Positions 7,044 through 11,224 of a stretch of DNA of 11,224 nucleotides are shown here, piece after piece. Every line of letters starts with the position of its first letter. Position 1 is the stretch's first letter. A program made the translations under genes and the position numbers. This DNA is from an uncultured Intestinimonas sp. GTDB lineage: Bacteria > Bacillota_A > Clostridia > Oscillospirales > Oscillospiraceae. The DNA lies in NCBI GenBank assembly GCA_958435885.1, contig CAUBHZ010000028.1, forward strand, positions 1 through 11,224, given 5' to 3'. Below the pieces are notes generated by a model that did not search any database, had not been told where the DNA came from, and worked only from the letters and a program-made list of their open reading frames with translations.

Positions 7044-7072
7044 ATTCTACCCCCTGGCCGCCCCCCTGTAAA
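7044..7072 (-). promoter_or_regulatory. Sigma-A-type promoter of the beta-CASP gene
   Basis: On the minus strand, -35 TTTACA (7067-7072; 5 of 6) and -10 TAGAAT (7044-7049; 5 of 6) are separated by exactly 17 bases. The spacer (7050-7066) is extraordinarily G-rich on the non-template strand, with 13 of 17 bases G. The -10 box is 32 bases upstream of the ATG at 7011. This promoter implies the gene is transcribed independently of the serine hydrolase gene upstream. Confidence 0.75.
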
Positions 7073-7110
7073 GGCATCCCAGAAAGTTTACATTTTGTCC
7101 CCGGACGCAG

Positions 7111-7146
7111 AAGGACCCGCCGGTGAAAACCGGCGGGTCCTTTTTT
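7111..7146 (+). terminator. Hairpin plus T-tract, oriented opposite to flanking genes
   Basis: A perfect 14-bp stem pairs AAGGACCCGCCGGT (7111-7124) with ACCGGCGGGTCCTT (7129-7142) across a GAAA tetraloop. Six T (7141-7146) are on the plus strand. It lies 4 to 39 bases past the stop codon of the minus-strand serine hydrolase gene (stop 7150-7152). In the gene's own direction an A-tract precedes the stem and CTGCG follows it, so the canonical U-tract is on the wrong side. No plus-strand gene precedes it. It may mark the 3' end of the hydrolase mRNA by a U-poor mechanism, or stop antisense RNA. Confidence 0.6.
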
Positions 7147-7149
7147 CCT

Positions 7150-9222
7150 TTACTCAGACAGGCCCAGGTAGAACCGGGCGCCGGGTTCTCCGGCAAAGAC
7201 GATCCAGCCGCCCTCCGGCAGCACGGCGGAGGTGTCCCCGAAGGCCACAGAGCTGGCCGTCACGGCGCCGTTGGCGTCATAGACGGTGAAGCCGCCTGCC
7301 TCCGACAGGGTGACGGAGAGGGTCTTCCCCGCCAGGTCCCCCACGTGGAACCACCGGGCATAGCCGTCCTCCAGGATGGTGCAATAGGCGCCTGCTCCGG
7401 CGTAGAGGTTCCCAAGACCGGAGGCCGGGGCACAGAGGTAGTCCCCCGCCTTCAGGTACTCCCTGCCGTCCACGGTGACCATCTGATAGTCGGCGCCGTT
7501 GCGGCTGCCGGTGCCGGGGAGCTGGACGTACTGCCGGGCCAGGGTCTCGTCCACGATGCGCTCAAAGCCGGCCGCATAGCCGGGGGTCTCCGGCATGGAG
7601 GCCACGGCGGCGAAGGGTCCGGACAGGTAGACCTGGGAGGTGTACTTCTCATTGAGGATGAGGTAGAGCTCCGACCCCCGGGCGGCCCAGGCGTCCAGGG
7701 CGGCCTGGCTGGCCTCGGCGTTGGGCTCCAGCTTCTCCAGGGCGTAGTTGGCGGTGCCGGAGACGGTGAGGCCGGGCACGGCGGCATAGCCCTCCTGATA
7801 GAGGTAGGTCCGGCCGTTGTCCCCGGTGACGAACTTCAGGATGAAGCTGCCCGTCTCATCCAGGAAGGTGCCGTCGTCCCGGTAGGTGAAGGTCTGCACC
7901 GTCCCGCCCAGGGCGGCGGCGTTGGTCAGGGTCATGGTCTCGTCGTCGGGGAAGGCCACGGTGGCCACCATGCCCAGGGAGACATAGGTTCCGGCGTTGG
8001 CCTTCAGCGCCCCGGGGATGGACGCAGGCTGGGCATCGGGGAGGGCGGGCAGGTTCTCGTCCACCGTCACCCCCTCCTCGGCCAGGGCATCGATGAGGAT
8101 GCGCTCCCCCGCCAGCTGGTCATAGGTGCTCACGCCGCCGGAGGAGAGGACGGCCACAGCCTTCTCCTCCTCCGGGAGGACGATGAGGGAGGCGTGGTAG
8201 CGCAGGGTGTCGCCCCCCTTCACCAGGGCGGTGACCCCGCTCTGGTTGAAGGGGTACTGGTGGACGTTGTCCCAGCCCAGGCCGTAGGCCAGGGTGTCGT
8301 TCTCGCTGTCCTCCGGCCACAGGCCCTTCACCGCCCAGTCGGTGTTCATGAGGTCCAGCCACTCCTGGCTCAGCAGATCGGTGCCGCACAGGAGACCGCC
8401 GAAGGAGGCCAGGTCGGCGGCGGTGGCGTAGAGGCCGCCGGTGCCCACAATGCCGATGGTGTCCTGGGACAGGGCCCGGGTGTCCTCGGCGGAGGCGTAG
8501 GTCCTGGCCAGACGGCCGGTGTCAAAGTCGTCCCCGGGGGCGTAGGTATCGGTGAGGCCCGCCGGGTCCAGGATGGCGGCGTGGAGGTAGTCCATAAAAT
8601 CCATGCCGCTCACCGCCTCCACCACCAGCTGGGCCAGGGTGTAGCCGTCGTTGGAGTAGACGCAGTAGGCCCCGGGGTCGGCCTTGAGCCGCTGGGTGGA
8701 CAGCCGCTCCAGCAGGTCGTCGGCGGCGCTCTCGTCGGTGTCATTAAAGAGGAAGGCGTCCCGGGTGGTGTCCCCCATGAGGCCGGAGGAGTGGTCCAGC
8801 AGCATGCGGACGGTGATGTCCTTGTACCGCTCGTCGGCCATGGTGAAGCCGGGCAGATACTTGGTCACCGGGTCCTCCAGCTTGAGCTTGCCGTCCTGGG
8901 CCAGGGTGAGGACGGCGGCGGCGGTATAGGTCTTGGACACCGAGCCGATGCCGTAGAGGATGTCCTCGGTGAGGGCCCGGTTCTCTGTCTTGGAGTAGAC
9001 CCCCCAGCCCCCCTGGGCGGTGATGGCGCCCTCCTCCCACAGGGCGTAGCGCACCGAGGTGGCTCCGCCGTACTGGGCTGCCAGCTCGATGGCGTGGAGG
9101 GCCTTCTCCTCAAAGGTCTCCCCCGCCGCTCCGGTCTCCTGGGCGGCCTGGGCGGGCAGGGCCAGGGCGGGCACCAGGATGAGGCCCGCCAGGGTGCCGC
9201 TGAGCATCCGTTTCCATTCCAT
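7150..9222 (-). CDS. Secreted serine beta-lactamase-family hydrolase
   Basis: The product is a 690-residue exported serine hydrolase of the class C beta-lactamase / penicillin-binding-protein-like family. Residues 1-26 are a signal peptide ending in LPAQA. The catalytic domain (about 35-385) shows the S-x-x-K motif Ser94-V-S-Lys97 in GIGSVSKTYTA, LLDHSSGL at 141-148, the Y-x-N motif Tyr189-S-Asn191, and KGG at 335-337 in the place of the K-T-G box. Family members include D-aminopeptidases, esterases and carboxypeptidases, so true beta-lactamase activity should not be assumed. Residues about 400-690 form a long extension that I do not recognise; repeated beta-rich segments suggest one or two extra beta domains. 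The ATG at 9220-9222 has AAGGAGG at 9230-9236, 7 bases upstream. It starts 22 bases after the 108-residue gene and is the likely last gene of that operon. Confidence 0.93.
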   Translation of the reverse strand: MEWKRMLSGTLAGLILVPALALPAQAAQETGAAGETFEEKALHAIELAAQYGGATSVRYALWEEGAITAQGGWGVYSKTENRALTEDILYGIGSVSKTYTAAAVLTLAQDGKLKLEDPVTKYLPGFTMADERYKDITVRMLLDHSSGLMGDTTRDAFLFNDTDESAADDLLERLSTQRLKADPGAYCVYSNDGYTLAQLVVEAVSGMDFMDYLHAAILDPAGLTDTYAPGDDFDTGRLARTYASAEDTRALSQDTIGIVGTGGLYATAADLASFGGLLCGTDLLSQEWLDLMNTDWAVKGLWPEDSENDTLAYGLGWDNVHQYPFNQSGVTALVKGGDTLRYHASLIVLPEEEKAVAVLSSGGVSTYDQLAGERILIDALAEEGVTVDENLPALPDAQPASIPGALKANAGTYVSLGMVATVAFPDDETMTLTNAAALGGTVQTFTYRDDGTFLDETGSFILKFVTGDNGRTYLYQEGYAAVPGLTVSGTANYALEKLEPNAEASQAALDAWAARGSELYLILNEKYTSQVYLSGPFAAVASMPETPGYAAGFERIVDETLARQYVQLPGTGSRNGADYQMVTVDGREYLKAGDYLCAPASGLGNLYAGAGAYCTILEDGYARWFHVGDLAGKTLSVTLSEAGGFTVYDANGAVTASSVAFGDTSAVLPEGGWIVFAGEPGARFYLGLSE

Positions 9223-9244
9223 GTTCCTTCCTCCTTCTGTCCGT

Positions 9245-9571
9245 TTATCCCTCCGGCTTGGGTTCGCCGTTGGTCAGTTCCTCATAGTAGGCCCGGCACT
9301 CCGCCGCCGTCCGGGGCGGATGGGCGTTCATGGCGTCGGCCTGCTCCAGGAGCCAGGTCCGCATGGCGGCGATGCCCTCCTCGCTCACCGGGAAGGTGGC
9401 CTCCCCCTCCTGCCGGGCGTATTTTCGGCAAAAGGGTCCCTGCCAGATCACCACGCGCATGGCGCCCTCCTGGGGCTTTTCGATCTCATAGCACAGCAGG
9501 CCCCGGCTCCCCGACCAGCCGTTGTCGTTTTCATAGTGGGAGAGCACCGGGAGATAAAATTCCTGTTCCAT
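9245..9571 (-). CDS. Small unknown protein, 108 residues
   Basis: I do not recognise this 108-residue protein. It has no signal peptide or membrane segment and is predicted cytoplasmic. It starts MEQEFYLPVLSHYENDNGW, has a hydrophobic core strand at MRVVIWQG (about 38-45), an aromatic and basic FCRKYAR turn, and a probable helix at VSEEGIAAMRTWLLEQADAM (about 62-81), ending in a Pro/Glu-rich tail. The frame is open for 30 codons upstream, but those overlap the preceding gene. The ATG at 9569-9571 is preferred because AAGGAGG (9577-9583) lies 5 bases before it. That site overlaps the stop codon of the LTA-synthase-family gene, which suggests translational coupling and shared transcription. It sits between two cell-envelope genes. 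Confidence 0.8.
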   Translation of the reverse strand: MEQEFYLPVLSHYENDNGWSGSRGLLCYEIEKPQEGAMRVVIWQGPFCRKYARQEGEATFPVSEEGIAAMRTWLLEQADAMNAHPPRTAAECRAYYEELTNGEPKPEG

Positions 9572-9576
9572 CTGAT

Positions 9577-9584
9577 CCTCCTTA
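9577..9584 (-). promoter_or_regulatory. RBS overlapping the upstream stop codon
   Basis: On the minus strand the bases TAAGGAGG combine the TAA stop of the LTA-synthase-family gene (9582-9584) with the Shine-Dalgarno sequence AAGGAGG (9577-9583) of the 108-residue gene, whose ATG follows 5 bases later. Ribosomes finishing the first gene would be placed on the start of the second. The site fixes the start of the small gene at 9571 rather than the longer frame. Confidence 0.85.
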
Positions 9585-11224
9585 TTGGCCGGGCAGGGTG
9601 AAGAAGTCGGGCAGCCGGTCCTCCTCGCTGTCAAAGAGCAGGTTGTACTGAAGGGACTCATACTGGAGAAGCCCCTCCTGGGCCGCCTCCGAGAGGTCCT
9701 CCCGGCGCTCCTTCCAGGTGCCGTCGGTGTCCATGTAGCCCACGGCGTTGAGGGCGGGCACCGTCTCCCGGAGCCGAAGCAGGAACTGCTGGTACTCCGT
9801 CAGGGGCAGGCCGGCCGTCTCCATGAGCATGGAAGAGAGGTAGTTGAGGGAGGTGGTCACCCCCTCCGCCTCCGGGATATCGTAGTTGGCCCACAGGAGG
9901 AAGGGCACCTCCTGGCGCTGCTGGGCGGTGGCGATGTCCACCTTCTCAAAGTCTCCCCCCAGCACCTCGGTGTAGAAGTTGGTGACCACCTGGGGCTGGT
10001 GATCCCCGAAGAGGAGGATCATGGTGGGCTCCTCCACCTGGGAGAAGTAGTTGATGAGGTACTCCAGGGCGCTGTCCGACTGCCGCAGCAGGGAGAGGTA
10101 CTGGTCCACGGTGGAGTAGCGGCCCTCCATGTCCCCGGTGAGCCACACCGTTCTGTCCAGACCCGTCCAGGCCACGTTATAGGCGCTGTGGTTCTGCATG
10201 GTGACGTTGAAGATGAAGAGGGGCTCCCCCGCCTCCTTCTCCTCGTAGCGCCGCACCACGTTCTCATAGTCGGTCTGGTCGGTGATGTAATTGCGCATGT
10301 AGGTGGGGTCGCTGAAGGAATCCTGGAAGTGGATCTCGTCGAAGCCGAAGCTCTTGTACACCGCCCGGCGGTTCCACCCCGAGGAGAGGTAGGGGTGCAT
10401 GAACACCGTCCGGTAGCCCAGGCTCCCCAGCTGGGCGCCCAGGTTGGGCTCATCCGCGCCCACATACATGTGGAAGGGCACCGTGCCCTCGGGGAGGAAA
10501 GCCATGGTGTTGCCCGTCAGAAACTCATACTCCGAGTTGGCGGTGGTGCCGCCGAAGACGGAGGAGTAGGCCGTGCCCCGGATGGTGTTCTCCGTGAGGC
10601 TGTGGAAGAAGGGCAGGGGGTCCTCGTTGGTCTCCAGGTCAAAGACCTCTGCCAAATCAGAGAAGGACTCGTTCATGATGACGATGAGGTTCACCGGCGT
10701 CTCCGCTCCAACAGCAGCGTCGTCGGCCTGCCAGTCCTCCTCCGTCTCCAGCCGGATGGAAGAGAGGGTCTCCTGTGAATAGTCCTCCGGCTCCTCCACC
10801 GTGCTGTAGCGCAGGCATACCGAGAAGTTGAGGATGAAGCCGTTGCCCCGGGTGGTCCACAGGGAGGGCTCGATCTCCATCTGCCGGAGGAAGTCGGTCT
10901 GGAAGAAGACCGTCAGGTAGGCGGCGGAGAGGACGGCCGCCGGGATGACCGCCCGCCAGTGGGGACGCTGGCGGCCGGGGCGCTTGGGCACCTTCCACAG
11001 CAGCAGCAGGAAGAGGGCCAGCACCAGCAGGCACCGGAGCTGGATCACATCGGGGGTGTAGTCGTAATTCCCCGCCACGTTGGCGGCGGTCTGGAGGGTG
11101 AGAAGGTCGCCGGGGAAGATGGTGCGTCCCCGGAAGTGGATGACGTACCGGTTGGCCAGGCCCTCGAAGGTGAAGTGGCCCGTGTTGAGCCCCGCCGTCA
11201 GCCTTACCCGGCAGGTGATGAGGT
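9582..11224 (-). CDS. LTA synthase family sulfatase-fold membrane enzyme, 5'-truncated
   Basis: This is the C-terminal 546 residues of a membrane-anchored phosphoglycerol-transferase-type enzyme; the start lies beyond the right edge. The frame stays open through the edge, and the residues before a possible GTG at 11078 (YVIHFRGRTIFPGDLLTLQTAAN and on) look like a conserved family loop, so the GTG is not the start. Two hydrophobic segments lie at about 62-78 and 90-108 of the visible part, followed by the extracellular catalytic domain. Catalytic features typical of LtaS are present: Glu185 in VIMNESF, the nucleophile Thr227 in GGTTANSEYEFLTG, a His in MQNHSAY near 345, and Asp407-His408 in LFGDHQP. 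The family transfers glycerol-phosphate from phosphatidylglycerol to build lipoteichoic acid or decorate other polymers; which polymer cannot be told. The last about 60 residues are an acidic tail with no motif I recognise. It is the first visible gene of a three-gene envelope operon. Confidence 0.93.
   Translation of the reverse strand, partial: LITCRVRLTAGLNTGHFTFEGLANRYVIHFRGRTIFPGDLLTLQTAANVAGNYDYTPDVIQLRCLLVLALFLLLLWKVPKRPGRQRPHWRAVIPAAVLSAAYLTVFFQTDFLRQMEIEPSLWTTRGNGFILNFSVCLRYSTVEEPEDYSQETLSSIRLETEEDWQADDAAVGAETPVNLIVIMNESFSDLAEVFDLETNEDPLPFFHSLTENTIRGTAYSSVFGGTTANSEYEFLTGNTMAFLPEGTVPFHMYVGADEPNLGAQLGSLGYRTVFMHPYLSSGWNRRAVYKSFGFDEIHFQDSFSDPTYMRNYITDQTDYENVVRRYEEKEAGEPLFIFNVTMQNHSAYNVAWTGLDRTVWLTGDMEGRYSTVDQYLSLLRQSDSALEYLINYFSQVEEPTMILLFGDHQPQVVTNFYTEVLGGDFEKVDIATAQQRQEVPFLLWANYDIPEAEGVTTSLNYLSSMLMETAGLPLTEYQQFLLRLRETVPALNAVGYMDTDGTWKERREDLSEAAQEGLLQYESLQYNLLFDSEEDRLPDFFTLPGQ

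Noticed and set aside
5503..7071. A 522-codon open frame on the plus strand
   Set aside because: It is the antisense shadow of the beta-CASP gene, which has complete metal-binding motifs on the minus strand.
7123..9651. An 842-codon open frame on the plus strand
   Set aside because: It is antisense to the serine hydrolase and the small gene, with Gly/Val/Gln-rich low-complexity composition and no motifs. The minus-strand gene has a signal peptide, catalytic motifs and an RBS.
9585..10778. A 397-codon open frame on the plus strand
   Set aside because: It is the antisense shadow of the LTA-synthase-family gene and shows the same low-complexity Val/Gly/His composition.
11076..11078. GTG as start of the LTA-synthase-family gene
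   Set aside because: The frame continues upstream without a stop into residues that fit the family, and no RBS precedes the GTG.
1..11224. CRISPR array, tRNA or rRNA genes, insertion sequences, prophage or defence genes
   Set aside because: Nothing in the window has regularly spaced direct repeats, cloverleaf-like RNA, transposase or integrase motifs, or terminal inverted repeats. All sizeable space is filled by the eight genes listed.

Overview
The window looks like ordinary chromosomal sequence from a GC-rich, Gram-positive-type Firmicute, most likely a gut Clostridia member of the Oscillospiraceae type (Flavonifractor/Pseudoflavonifractor-like). The evidence is strong AAGGAGG ribosome binding sites, sigma-A-like promoters, SLH cell-wall anchoring repeats, a lipoteichoic-acid-synthase-type sulfatase-fold enzyme, a YitT-family membrane protein and several Sec signal peptides. 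The taxonomic placement is inference from style and gene content, not from a marker gene.

There are eight protein genes, seven on the minus strand and one on the plus strand. From the right edge leftward on the minus strand: (i) a 5'-truncated LTA-synthase-family membrane enzyme (9582 to beyond the window); (ii) a 108-residue unknown protein whose ribosome binding site overlaps the stop codon of (i); (iii) a secreted 690-residue serine beta-lactamase-family hydrolase 22 bases further on. These three look like one cell-envelope operon. After a hairpin comes (iv) a beta-CASP metallo-beta-lactamase-fold RNase-like protein with its own promoter. (v) A plus-strand YitT-family membrane protein converges on it across a textbook intrinsic terminator. 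(vi) A two-domain polyphosphate:AMP phosphotransferase is divergent from the YitT gene. (vii) A secreted S41 (CtpA-like) protease with PDZ and C-terminal SLH repeats has a near-consensus promoter. (viii) A secreted protein with a copper-amine-oxidase-N-like stalk domain ends the window and is probably co-transcribed with the protease.

The shared theme is the cell envelope: five of the eight products are membrane or exported proteins (polymer synthesis, SLH-anchored proteolysis, a penicillin-binding-type hydrolase, a stalk-domain protein and the YitT protein). The PPK2-type kinase, the RNase-like protein and the 108-residue protein are predicted cytoplasmic.

I see no mobile element, CRISPR array, RNA gene or defence system, and nothing that amounts to a new system. 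The most unusual signal is a set of strong hairpins beside the 3' ends of minus-strand genes whose T-tracts lie on the plus strand, that is, facing the wrong way for the genes they follow. Very long plus-strand open frames across the minus-strand genes are GC-driven shadows.
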